A DNA stretch of 64,000 nt, from assembly GCF_964204645.1 (NCBI RefSeq), contig NC_134030.1:969855-1033854 (forward strand). The letters are read 5' to 3'. The notes under the pieces are model-generated. The model saw only the letters and a program-made list of their open reading frames with translations. It made no database searches and was not told where the DNA came from. Of this stretch, positions 36,250 to 47,752 are shown piece by piece. Origin of the DNA: Tubulanus polymorphus (taxonomy: Eukaryota > Nemertea > Palaeonemertea > Tubulaniformes > Tubulanidae). The first letter of the stretch is position 1, and each line of letters opens with the position of its first letter. Made by a program: the position numbers and the translations under genes.

Positions 36250-36255
36250 TTTATT
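36250..36255 (-). terminator. Polyadenylation signal of the single-exon GPCR
   Basis: AATAAA on the minus strand about 37 bases past the stop at 36292. It lies inside the only sequence available for the 3' UTR of the convergent receptor gene. Confidence 0.5.
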
Positions 36256-36291
36256 AGGTTCAACTGTTAGAGGTATATGAAGAGCTTGAAA

Positions 36292-37251
36292 TCACTGGTT
36301 ATTTTTGAGTGAATTTCTGCAGCGGATTTTCATACAGAAATATTCACGAATTTCTCGTCCCAGTAAAAGATATATGTAGAAATTTATCACATAGTTCCAC
36401 ATTTGAATTTGATTGAAAATGTCGAACAGAAATTCACTCTGTTCTGGTGGGATTGGTAACAATGAATTAATAGTGTTTGGAAGTGTAAATATTGCAAATG
36501 CGAGTGAGACTGTAACGAGCATTATTGTTGTACGTTTTGATTTCGTAGTTTTCTGATCGGACGATACCATTTTTGAACTTCTGAATAACTGAATTATTAT
36601 AATTACGTTTGATGTTAGGATCAAAGATAAAGGCAGAACGAAAACGTGAATGACGAATAAGGCAAAATATATTCTTTGGTCAGATAATTCGTAGAAACAC
36701 CCAAAAGACTGGTCAGTAAAATGTATCGAAAAAATAGGGCTTAGATATAGAATCAGTACATTAACTGCAATAATTATGAATATAACAAATCTAGCGAATT
36801 TCGGGGTGCATATCAAACGAGATGTGAACGGGAAGAGAACAACTGCCGCACGTTCTAGAGATATCGCTACTATTAACCACGAACTATTCCAGCCGGAAAG
36901 TGCTATTGCAAATTCATAGATTTGACAACTGATCAGTGAATTCATCAGGTATATTGGACCATCTTTAACGTGCAAGAGAACAAACTGTAAAGCAGGCATC
37001 AGAGTATAATTGATGTGATACATCGAATCGCTGAGAGATAAAACTATCAGATAGTTAGCGTAAGATAAACTGCGGAATCTACGACTTATCATTATCAGGA
37101 AAGTAGCCGAATTTCCAAACACTCCAAACAAGAACAATGTAGGCAGAATGACCAGTGACACTGTGAGATAAATTCCAGATCTGTTCACTACGGACATTAG
37201 AGCGATGTAACTGCTGTACGTTCGACCAATTGGCATCTGAGTAGAATTCAT
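36292..37251 (-). CDS. Single-exon rhodopsin-family GPCR, probable peptide receptor
   Basis: 319 residues, intronless. Extracellular N-terminus with NST and NRS glycosylation sites, then seven membrane segments (about 30-56, 65-92, 105-130, 152-175, 190-220, 240-263, 278-300). Class A marks: GNSATF in TM1, the paired cysteines C109 and C185, ERA at 133-135 in place of DRY, and an FTLPN bend in TM6. TM7 reads NFYIY where NPxxY is usual, so the proline is missing. This is typical of the divergent peptide or orphan receptors expanded in protostomes, such as FMRFamide-receptor-like genes. No ligand can be assigned. It ends 77 bp from the stop of the GRL101-like gene on the other strand. It may be a retrocopy-derived gene, since it lacks introns. 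Confidence 0.82.
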   Translation of the reverse strand: MNSTQMPIGRTYSSYIALMSVVNRSGIYLTVSLVILPTLFLFGVFGNSATFLIMISRRFRSLSYANYLIVLSLSDSMYHINYTLMPALQFVLLHVKDGPIYLMNSLISCQIYEFAIALSGWNSSWLIVAISLERAAVVLFPFTSRLICTPKFARFVIFIIIAVNVLILYLSPIFSIHFTDQSFGCFYELSDQRIYFALFVIHVFVLPLSLILTSNVIIIIQLFRSSKMVSSDQKTTKSKRTTIMLVTVSLAFAIFTLPNTINSLLPIPPEQSEFLFDIFNQIQMWNYVINFYIYLLLGREIREYFCMKIRCRNSLKNNQ

Positions 37252-37639
37252 GATTTACGATAACGACCTGTTTTAGGTGTGAACTGACTCTATATCAATA
37301 GAATGATGCAAATTAAAGCCATCTCATATTTATCAGAGCTCATTGTTCGCATCAAATGAAAAATCAATTCTTAGAAAGAATTTATACAGATTTTGTGAAA
37401 TTTTGATATCTATGTAAATATGAACGTAACTAAATTAGACGTCAATATTCGTTGTACAACAATTCATTGTAAATGTTGAAATATGTTACAGTTGAAAATC
37501 TGAACAGGGTGGAAAATGTTTGCACAATATCAATTCGTTCTGCGAGGACAGAATGAAATCACAATGAATGTCATACCTGTAAGCAGGACAATAACACACC
37601 CGTGGCTCGATGGGGTTGAACAATGATGATTTCATATAG

Positions 37640-37870
37640 CATCCGTACTTCTCTGAATCAGTGTCACTTATTACTGGGTTCGAACCTGGGACACCCCTGT
37701 ACATCATCTATTCAGCATCAGGACCACTCTGAATCAGTGTCAGTAATTACTGGGTTCGAACCTGGGACACCACTGTACATCTTCTATACAGCATCAGGGC
37801 CACTCTGAATCAGTGTCAGTAATTGCTGGATTCGAACCCGGGACACCCCTGTTCATCCTCTATTCAGCAT
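37640..37870. repeat. 75-bp tandem unit, three copies
   Basis: Each copy has CTGAATCAGTGTCA and TGGGTTCGAACCTGGGACAC. The self-complementary GGTTCGAACC resembles a tRNA B box. Confidence 0.8.
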
Positions 37871-38524
37871 CAGTACCACTGCTGAATCGCTCTGAATCTG
37901 TGTACATTCTGATGGGACATTCGTTTATCATCACATTTGAGAATACGCATCGATTTGGAAAATCCTGAAAACGGCGTCAATCTCAGTGTGTAATTGGGAA
38001 ATTTCCCATCGGATGAGCCACTATTTAGTTCATAAAAATTCCGCTGCCGTTTTTTTGTAGCGGCAGCACCGAACGGTTGAGACATATTGCACTTGTTCAA
38101 TTCTACTGTGGCATGTGAGGAACACTAATAAGTCGAATTCGACCCCATCTATCAAAACTTAATGTTTGAAATAAATAATTTTATCAACGCAATGCCTTTA
38201 TTTTTTATTGATATGATTTTAAAATCAAATGTCAAGCCATTTTTTGTAGAACTCTTTCCTCAGCGAATGTATTAGTATTCGGTAAAGCGGCAGCGTAGTG
38301 ATGAGTCACATGCCACAGGAAGAATTTAAAGCAAATTAAATTTTATTTTCAGATGATTTACAAAAATTTAATAATCGATATTTCACTAAGACACTACTTA
38401 AGTAACCTGTTATCGATCAGATGAACAGCTCTCGCAACTAGAATGCTCACCACAGGTCACCCAATGTGACCAAAAATAGATCAATCGTTTCAAAGATAAC
38501 TTAACGGTTGGTGCCGCACAGTCA

Positions 38525-38610
38525 CCAGTGTGTAGTACGGTGGTTGAGTGGTTAGAGTTCTAGCCTATTCGGCATTAGGTACAGAGTTCGGAGCCGGGAC
38601 TATCGTCGAT
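38525..38610 (+). mobile_element. Decayed tRNA-like SINE head
   Basis: GGTGGTTGAGTGGTTAGAG matches an A-box region, and AGTTCGGAGCCGGGAC is a decayed B box about 40 bases on, as in a type I or II tRNA. No functional tRNA fold is expected. Confidence 0.45.
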
Positions 38611-39454
38611 TTTTTAACAAAAAATGTGCTGAACGTTATTCGTTATTTCATAAAATTATTAATAATTTTAATATAATCGTCATTTCAATATATTTGATAA
38701 ATGATTTTTGCCCTTAATGATTACTCCTTCTAATGGACCGCCTGCTGTGCACTAAAGTCTCACGACGATCCAATATTAAAAACCGTTAGACCGTTAATTC
38801 AAACTTTTGAATAACGTCACAGTTTCAAATCGATATATGAATAAGTACAACGTTGATTGAAAATTCTATCGAAAGCAGACGGGGAATAGAATGCGCATGA
38901 AACAGTAGTTGATTTATCGGCGCTGTCCGTCTGCTCCAACGCTTCAAACTGTCAAAAAATGCGGAACAAAAGAATACATTAATCATCACCTAGTAACCGA
39001 ATAAAACAACAGTGATCATCGTAATGTATCGCACGTTTCTCCACCAGTAGGTTTCCATGGTAACCGTAGCTGCTCAGTGATGCTGATGAGGCTGGAGAGG
39101 GATGCTATGTACTAACTGGGTTTATCACGACTGATCATACTGTGTGTTTCTTTGTTATTGGTTTTTTCTAATTCCGGTGGTTGTGGATGGCAAACACTTC
39201 CGACATGGCTTAATGTCATTCTGTTTCTGAAGGTGAGAACCGCGCGCAACAGACTGTGGATGCTGCTGCACTTAGTCTCTTGTGGTAACAATGATAACCG
39301 CCTCGCCCGGATAAACCGAGGCTTGGCCAGACGGCGAGGAGCACCAATATCCACCCAAAACAGCAGTGTAACAGGCCCCACAGAATGCCTAGGTCTCAGT
39401 TCTTCCACAGTTAGAGTTGGAGTTAACTCGGAACTCAGGATCCAGTTCCAGAGC

Positions 39455-39740
39455 TGTGAGTTAGAGAGAGAGAGGGAGAGGTGAGAGGGAGTGAGAGGAG
39501 GGAGACAAGGAGAGAAATCGTGAGAGAAAAAAGAGAGGTAGAGAGAGACAGAGGGAGAGAGGAGATGGGGAGAGAGGGGAGGGGAGGGGAGGGGGAGAGG
39601 GAGAGGTGGGAGACAAGGAGAGAAATGGGGAGAGACAAAAAAGAGAGGGAGACAGAGGGAGAGAGGAGAGGGAGGGAGAGAGGAGACGGAGAGAAAGGGA
39701 GGGAGAGAGGAGAGAGGAAAGTGAAAAGAGAGATAGAATG
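39455..39740. repeat. GA-rich low-complexity tract
   Basis: Purine-rich GAGAGAGG / GGGAGAGG sequence. Open frames over it are compositional. Confidence 0.85.
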
Positions 39741-40329
39741 ACTTCTGTGTAGGGGTTCATCAGTAAATCTAAACTGATCATTACTGCACTGTGTCTGGCG
39801 CCACTTCTAAGTGCTTCTCCTTATCATTTTACAATTAAGTCTCAGATATAAAAGTGGTTTCTCAAATTTAGCCGTCTTTCAGATGGTCACTTGATCTCAG
39901 ACAGATTAATGTTAATGAAACGTGACGCGACACTGTCGACGATCCGCGGGCGGTTGGGATTTGTTAAGGCGTCCTCGATTAGTTTTAGACCGATTTTTGC
40001 CTCCAGAAATAACGACCGAATAATATTCTAATGATTACACTGAGCGATGGCCTATTTGAATTGAAAGGTTCTTAGGCTTACTATATCAAATATAGACCCC
40101 CAAAATACCATTTAGGGATCTTAGGTTTAGTGACACCTATATGATATACTAAGCCTAAAAACCACAAACCTAAGACCTTCAGATATCTCGTGACACCCTG
40201 AGTGATGATATGCTTTTGAGTACGGTACCGTGGGCCTACGCTAGCTGGGCTCGTCACTCGTCAATTGAATCTGAGATGAAAAATATCGGAAATGGAATGA
40301 TTTAAAATCTAAATTCAAACTTGATTGAT

Positions 40330-40460
40330 TTTATTGGAATTTGGTCAGCAGCGTCTCGCCGTAAATTGGGATTCGAACTCTCCAGGACACAGATTCGACC
40401 TAATAAGTCCATAGGTGACTTAGAATAAGTAGCTAACCTCAATCGATTGCCGCAGTAGGC
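40330..40460 (-). mobile_element. Decayed tRNA-like SINE head
   Basis: On the minus strand the B box GAGTTCGAATCCC is intact and preceded by a type II-length arm. The A-box region is degenerate. Confidence 0.4.
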
Positions 40461-40757
40461 TTTTTTTTATTCCTAGGTGTATTTAGACAGTGAACTCGTT
40501 TCCTAGGACAGAAAAGGTTTCCGACCTACCCTCACTACCCGGGGTCCCCTAATTCACCCCAGTCCTGCTAATTGACCACATCTACTATCCCCGGTTGCCA
40601 GGGTACAGCTCTCATACATATATCAGATTAACTGATAATTCAAGCTAATCTCACATTCTGAAACTGATATTAGTGAGATTTTTAAAAATCACCATGGCAA
40701 CACTATTAAAAAAACCGTACATCAATCATTAACAGTTCTTTTCATTTCAGTGATAAA

Positions 40758-40860
40758 ATCTGTTGCTGCTGCTGCAGCTGCTGCAGCTACTGCACCTACT
40801 GCTGCTGCTGCTGCTACTGCAGCTACTGCAGCTACTGCTGCTGCTGCTGGTTCTAATGCC
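40758..40860. repeat. CTG-type trinucleotide tract
   Basis: GCTGCTGCAGCTACTGCAGC repeats with CTA and ACC interruptions. Confidence 0.8.
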
Positions 40861-42732
40861 AGTTTGTAGTGATCAATTACTTTTACATAATGCAGTATTA
40901 AGTGTAATGAAATTCAAAGATGCTCTGGTTACAAGCATGCTTCAGTTTCTGATCGGACCATGCCATCTCTCTTTTTATGACTGGATGCATTTTTAGAAAC
41001 TTTACGGCATTAATTTGAATGAATAGATAGTTTACGGTAAACAGTTCAGCGGCTGTGATTAATACAAGTCTCAAGTCACCGTCTATTGTTAACTTTATTG
41101 CTACTTATAATTTACGAATCATCGACACGCGAGACATAAGCATACCAGAAACAGCGATGTGTCGGTGCAGAGAATACAGTACCCCACCAGGAGAACCCAG
41201 CCTTTAGTCGTCGGACCACAGGAAAACTGCGGGCAGAAATTGGTCTTCAGTCTTCGAACTGCTGGAGTTGTTTTCAGTGAAAGTATACACACAGAAAGTG
41301 AGCCAATCAGACTGTCGCCACCCGCCACACACTAAACTGTATAACTATTAGTCTAGTATTGAATATCACCACATGGGGGCGCTTTCTCGTAAGTTGTGGG
41401 GGTGTGGATTAATTAACCGAGATTAGAATTAAGTGCCGGAGTAAATATGGAGTAAATATGGATTATTCATCGTCGAGTCAATAAAGTATGAATCATTTAA
41501 TAATTAAAAATGTACTCGCATTTCATAGAGAGTAACAATGAGTGGTTGCTAAGGTTGCCTGTATGCTGGTTGCTAGGTATAAGTGGCTGTTATATAGCGG
41601 ATATACTCTCTCATGTTCTCGTGTAGCGTAAGAGTGACACTTCAATTGATCAGCATTCAACAAAAAACCTGCGCCATAAAAAACAAGATTCCGATCGTGG
41701 CGTAGAGCTTCACCACAAACATGTCATTCCTCTTTTACACAACATAAATACATTTCACAATTATTTACTTCGATTTAAGCAAAAAAATCTGTAAACTCGA
41801 CCGCCGATCACACAACTATATCTGCACTTCGATTTCCAGTTTCAAAATCAAAGGAAATCTACCAATTAAACAAATAACACGGTCAATCCGTATACCTAAA
41901 ACACTCAAACTGCATTCGAAATTTATATCTGAAAATTATTTTATTATTATCATTTATTTATTGTATACAAAATGTTGCTTTTTCAAATGAACGAATGAAA
42001 TTCAAGGTTAAATTAAATTAAATCAACACAATGTAAGACAAATACTAGAAAACAAAATATCAAAATTGCGACATAATTTACGAGTGAAAATTCATTATCG
42101 ATATCATATTTTTCCTATTATCATTATTTCTACATTTCTATAATGACATAAAGTTTAAGCATCAATGAATTAAATACATTTTGAGAAGAAAATTTTTTAA
42201 ATCCTAATTCATTTTTTTTACACAAAGTTGACATGAATATAAAAAATTAATTTAATTACATTTTCATTATTAGTATCTAATTATAATTATGATAATGATG
42301 CATAGACTGAAAAACTGGGTTTAGCTGAAAAAGTCATAATTTATCGAAACATTTGTACACAGGTTTTTGTTTTTTAAATATTAGTAACAAACATGACACA
42401 GAAATCTGTGGTAGGCTTTAGTTTGACACATTGAAATCATGATTACAGATACTAAATGTTAGTTTATGTTATATTGTAACATCAAGAGAATATTTTTACA
42501 CTTTGTTTTGAACATTATTTGAGAATTTGATGAATCCAGTTCCATGGGGGTGAATCCAGTTCCACAGTTGTGAATCTAGTTCCACAGTTCTGGGTTCCAC
42601 TATTTTGAACCCCTTTCCATAATGACATTCAGTTAAGTTCAATTCGACAGAGTTGTAAATTCTAACAGAGCTGTCGGTTCAACGGTGAGTTCATTTCAAA
42701 ATACAAATTTACTGTTAAGTGAAATTCTACCC

Positions 42733-42876
42733 CAGGGGACGGTTCCATAGTCATGGCTTAGACTTAAGACCAGTCTAAGTCCAACTCAGTTATATAGATA
42801 ATCTAACAACTTAAGACCGGTCTTAAGATGTAAGATCACTTTTGGACTTAAGTCTCGACTATGGAACCGGCCCCAG
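42733..42876. mobile_element. Palindromic element, CTTAAG family, copy 5
   Basis: Complete unit with both GGTTCCATAGTC / GACTATGGAACCGGCC ends, in the spacer upstream of the VANGL 3' end. Confidence 0.75.
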
Positions 42877-43139
42877 AACTGTGGAACTGAATTGCGATTG
42901 AACCGGTAAACGTTAGTCCCGACCTGTTCATTCCACTTCAGATGGTCTATTGTAAACTCAGCTAATGACCTCAGCGGTAAACAGTACGATAAAATATACA
43001 TATGCAGATATATATCTATATATATATATATATATTTATATTCATAATGTACAACATTCAGCAGTCAATTATAATTATAATCAATAAAGTGAAGAAAGGA
43101 CGTAGTAGTAGTTGGATAATAAAGGGTTAATATGTACAC

Positions 43140-43260
43140 TGATATATACACAACCGGGTGGCCCGTAACCCGGTCACCCTCGGGGCGCCCGTAACCCGGT
43201 TACCCTCGGGGCTCCCTGTTACCCGGTCACCCTCGGAGCGCCCCGTTCATAACCGGAACA
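43140..43260. repeat. 34-bp CG-rich tandem unit
   Basis: Three copies of CCCGTAACCCGGTCACCCTC followed by GGGGCGC. Confidence 0.7.
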
Positions 43261-43620
43261 ACCTCACTGAATCATAAACAGCTCCGGATTACTCCAGCTA
43301 ATTCAACGGGTAATATATCCGTGATCCATGGGAGGGGAGGGTTATAATATCGTCATCCAATTATTTAGGTAAATGCTTTTTGATGAATTGCAAACATCTG
43401 GGGGCAGAGGTTGAAACTTAGTTGAAATTTGCAGCAGCCCGTTCTTATTGGACAACAATGGACTAAAACACCTATTGATGCGTATCCAAGGATACACGAT
43501 CTTCATCCAAAAAAATGATCACTGAGTGACCATTTAAAAACAGCCAAACACTCTCTGAGTCCGGGTTGTAAAGATAATATAAAATCCCTGCACACTAAGA
43601 ATAAAAACAGTTAGAAATGT

Positions 43621-44140
43621 TTCTTTGAGCTAGTGTAGTTTATTCAACGTTTCGACTAAATCCTAATAGTCATCTTCAGGAATACTGTATTCCTTGAGCT
43701 AGTGTAGTTTATTCAACGTTTCGACTTTATCCTAATAGTCATCTTCAGGAGTACTGTATTCCCTGAGCTAATGTTGAATAAACTACACTAGCTCAAGGAA
43801 TACAGTATTCCTGAAGATGACTATTAGGATAAAGTCGAAACATTGAATAAACTACACTAGCTCAAGGAATACAGTATTCCTGAAGGTGACTATTAGGATA
43901 AAGTCGAAACATTGAATAAACTACACTAGCTCAAGGAATACAGTATTCCTGAAGATGACTATTAGGATATAGTCGAAACGTTGAATAAACTACACTAGCT
44001 CAAGGAATACAGTATTCCTAAAGATGACTATTAGGATAAAGTCGAAACGTTGAATAAACTACACTAGCTCAAGGAATACAGTATTCCTAAAGATGACTAT
44101 TAGGATATAGTCGAAACGTTGAATGAACATTAGCTCAAGG
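43621..44140. repeat. Inverted tandem array of a 70-bp unit
   Basis: Two units in one orientation (to about 43770), then five in the other. Each has CTGAAGATGACTATTAGGAT and GTCGAAACGTTGAATAAAC. A diverged copy lies at about 25030-25150. Confidence 0.85.
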
Positions 44141-44261
44141 ACTATTTGTAGAAACAAATTACGAGCTCATTGAAACATCTCTGGCGACTGTATTTTTTTA
44201 TTCTCAGCTGCGACAGGAGGGATTTTATACGATGATCGTTGACTCGAGATGTATGTGTCAT

Positions 44262-44276
44262 ATATAGAGAGAGAGT

Positions 44277-44374
<98 letters not shown>

Positions 44375-44420
44375 GAGAGAGAGTGAGAGAGAGAGAGAGA
44401 GAGAGAGTGAGTGAGAGACT
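44262..44420. repeat. GA dinucleotide microsatellite
   Basis: About 75 GA units with occasional GT interruptions; probably highly length-variable. Confidence 0.95.
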
Positions 44421-45034
44421 GGTGGTGAATGAGGTGTAAACACTAAAATGACTCATTCTCTTGCTGCTCTTACCACTCGATACACAGATACACGATACAC
44501 AGTTACTGGATACAGGTGAATGTATTGATCCGATACACGATACACCTGGTAGTGTCATCGCAGACGGCAATGACACATTCATCAACAATTCCACCTGAAA
44601 TCCTCCGTTCACCCAACTATTGATCCATTCAAATAATGAAATTGTTTTTCCTGTTGAATACAGATAGCCGGGCTGGTATCAACTCCTTAAAGACCTCCCC
44701 CTCCCCTCCCTCCCTCCCCTCCTCCCTGTATGGGGCATTCTATCACACATATTTATTGGTACCATACAAAGCCTGAATAGACATATGTATATATACACAC
44801 ACATTAAATACATTTCATAGATAGAAAACTTATTTACAAATAAATCCTTGAGATTATATAGAACTTAAGTGAACTTTAGCTCCCTCGGCATCAGAGAGCT
44901 TAAACACTCCCCCTACGACCCCCTCCCTCCCTCCCCAGGAGATTTATACTCCCCGTTCCTCCCTAGCAGAGATTCCTACAGATTCCCCTTCTACAGTGAC
45001 ACACACAGCAGACCCAGCCCTCCCGACCATGAAT

Positions 45035-45180
45035 TTCCCTGCCCGAAATCCACCCTGCCTGACTCCACCCTGCCAGACTCCACCCTGCCTGACTCCACCC
45101 TGCCTGACTCCACCCTGCCAGACTCCACCCTGCCCGACACCCTGCCAGACTCCACCCTGCCCGGCACCCTGCCTGATATT
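45035..45180. repeat. 15-bp CTGACTCCACCCTGC array
   Basis: About nine copies; period 15 keeps all frames open. Confidence 0.85.
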
Positions 45181-45421
45181 CTACTGATTGTTGATATTGT
45201 TTCTCAATGATATGAACCGACAAACAACGACTATCATTATCATTATTATATATCGATATCGATGAAATAGCACATGAGATATAATAGTGTTTTTGATATA
45301 TCGAGAAACATGGAAGGCATTCTTATAAACGACAAGTTACTCTGAATTTTGGTAGAAATATAGAATTAATTTGTTTAACTGAGTTGTTTTTAATGTGAAG
45401 CGAGAAGAGAAGCCATTATTG

Positions 45422-45427
45422 TTTATT
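45422..45427 (-). terminator. Likely polyadenylation signal of VANGL
   Basis: First AATAAA on the minus strand past the VANGL stop, about 490 bases downstream. The 3' UTR in between is largely made of the repeats at 45600-45926. Confidence 0.4.
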
Positions 45428-45599
45428 ACACTAGATATGTTTATATATATATATATACAGACCATGACTAAACCATCTCTGCTGATCCGTGACTGAACCA
45501 TTTCTGCTGAACCAACTGAACTGACCAAGCAAAAGAGAACAGCGCGCTATTGTTTTTTTTCCTAGGTTGTAATGATACATAGAGACAACAGTTAACAAC

Positions 45600-45926
45600 A
45601 ATAACTCCCGGTGACCTCCAGTACGGGGAGGACCCGTGTGACACCGATGTAGGGAGTACTCCCGCGTAATTCCGGTTCTAGTACAGCGGATAATTCCACC
45701 AGTATGGGGAAAACTCCACAACTCTGATAAGGATAGGACTACAGCGATGTGACTCCATTATGGGGAGAACTCGGCCCGCGTGAGGTACTCCAGTCTCATA
45801 CGGGGGTCGATGTGACTCCGTTATGGGGAGGACTCCCGCGTCAGGTACTCCAGTCTCATACAGGGGTCGATGTGACTCCGTTATGGGGAGGTCTCGGCCC
45901 GTGTGAGATACTCCAGTCTCATACGG
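45600..45926. repeat. VANGL 3' UTR minisatellite overlapping the stop codon
   Basis: Three clear 60-64 bp copies (GATGTGACTCCGTTATGGGG ... TACTCCAGTCTCATACGG) plus decayed copies. The copy nearest the gene contains the TGA stop at 45921-45919. Confidence 0.85.
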
Positions 45927-47719
45927 AAGTTTCCGAATTTAATCGTAACACAAATTTGTTCGTTTTCGGATCGATGACCTCCTCGGTGAGACTATAATGC
46001 GGTATCTTACGTAACGTGCACAGTAGCGCCACCTCTCCTTGACGCAGTTGAAAAATGCAGCCGTCCTCGACGGCACGACTGAGTAAAGTATCGCAGATTA
46101 AAACCCACGGTTGAGTTCGCCTGTATTCGCGATCGCTCAGGATTACCGGACCTTGGGTAATGTATTTCTCGAGGAAAGCTTTCGGCGACATATCGTAACT
46201 AATACACGTCGCTAGGTGTTGCATTATTGACTCCATCGTGTAACGAGGCTGTTGCCGTGTGATACGTAGGTATTTTTGTAACGCACGAGCCATGGATGGG
46301 AAAATAGACTGAGCAGCTTCCTGCGGGTCCATCGGTATAGCAGGACCTGAAAATATAAAACAACATTCTTAATTACATCAGTTTGATTATTACATGTTAG
46401 GAGAGGAACAGAACAGAGGGGGAGTAGGGGGGGGGGGGGGCAGAACAGAGGGGAGGGGACAGAACAGAGGGGGAGTAGTGGGATGGGAGGGGACAGAACA
46501 GAGGGGAGTAGGGGGGGCAGACCAGAGGGGAGTAGGGTGAGGGGCAGAACAGAGGGGGAGTAGTGGGAGGGGAGGGGACAGAACAGAGGGGAGGGGATAG
46601 AACAGAGGGGGAGTAGTGGGAGGGGAGGGGACAGAACAGATGGGGAGTAGGGGGGGGGGCAGACCAGAGGGGAGTGGAGGACATATCCATTGTAACAATT
46701 TAAGAACAGTCTCTCATTTTTGGCTCAGTAACTGGTCTAAGCTTGTTTTAGTGCTATAACCGAATTAAGTCTTGATCAAGGAACTGGGCCCGGATCATAA
46801 AATCTAAAAAATCCTAACTCCCGCATGGCCATCTGGGACCTTTGACCAACTGGGATGAAAACGAACACGTTCTGTTCGACGGTGTTTACTGTTACTGGCT
46901 CCTACTGCAAACTAGATGTGGTTTATGGATTAAAGGGTTAAAACACTTCATACAAATAGTGAATATTCATTCACTGGATGAAGAATGTGTTGAAATAAAA
47001 ACTGAGTCAAGTGAAAATCGATTTAATGTTCATTTAAACAAATAGCATTTCATAGCGAACAAGAGCAGAGGTATAAAACACAGTATCAGGTGAGCTTCAT
47101 GGAATGTCATAGAGAATACTCCATCAACACTACCAACACTACCCTGCCATAGGGGAAATAATGATTGTTCATCCTAGCAAAATGCAGGGCAGTATTAGCA
47201 GGTACCCCTCAACCGACCACTGAGCGGCGCCACTCACGGCTGTACCAATCGTCTCCACTTTGAACTAACAGGATGAACTACACATGGATTGATGAGAGAC
47301 CAGTGAAAGACTGACTGACTGCTACCACTTGGATTCAAACACATGAATCCTGGATTGATGAGAGACCAGTGAAAGACTGACTGACTGCTACCACTTGGAT
47401 TCAAACACATAAACCCTGGATTGACTTATTGTGTGATGGTTGACGAAGATCTGTCCATCATTAGTAAAACACTGTTTTCTAATTCAATGTTTGGTCTACG
47501 CTCACAGTGTCCTCTGCTGCCGAGCTCTGAATCAGTTCATCATTGAATAATCAATGCTACTTTTAATTGCTGCAGATTCTGATTGGACAATAATTAAACT
47601 AATCATTTACAAGAGAAGCAACACATCCCCTGAACCCCTCAGAGAGTTTGCCACATCTCCCCGCGATGTTCAGCATGACTCATAATGAAATCAACAAGCC
47701 GATATTCAACAGCGGCGGC

Positions 47720-47752
<33 letters not shown>

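Larger units (their letters stand above)
37252..45421. other. Spacer between the GPCR pair and VANGL
   Basis: About 8 kb with no gene I can support. Contents: a 75-bp unit in three copies (about 37640-37870), two tRNA-like SINE remnants (about 38525-38610 and 40330-40460), GA-rich simple sequence (39455-39740), CTG/CAG-type tract (40758-40860), AT-rich unique sequence (about 41400-42500), a palindromic element (42733-42876), a 34-bp CG-rich unit (43140-43260), an inverted tandem array (43621-44140), a long GA microsatellite (44262-44420) and a 15-bp array (45035-45180). Long open frames over these tracts are artefacts of period-3 repeats. Confidence 0.65.

Noticed and set aside
38800-39480. 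Small frames in the spacer as exons
   Set aside because: No conserved residues, no matched acceptor and donor pair in phase.
44142-44612. Leu/Ser-rich and Glu/Arg-rich frames
   Set aside because: Translations of a GA microsatellite.
46390-46698. Proline-rich frames on the minus strand
   Set aside because: Translation of the G-rich intronic array of VANGL.
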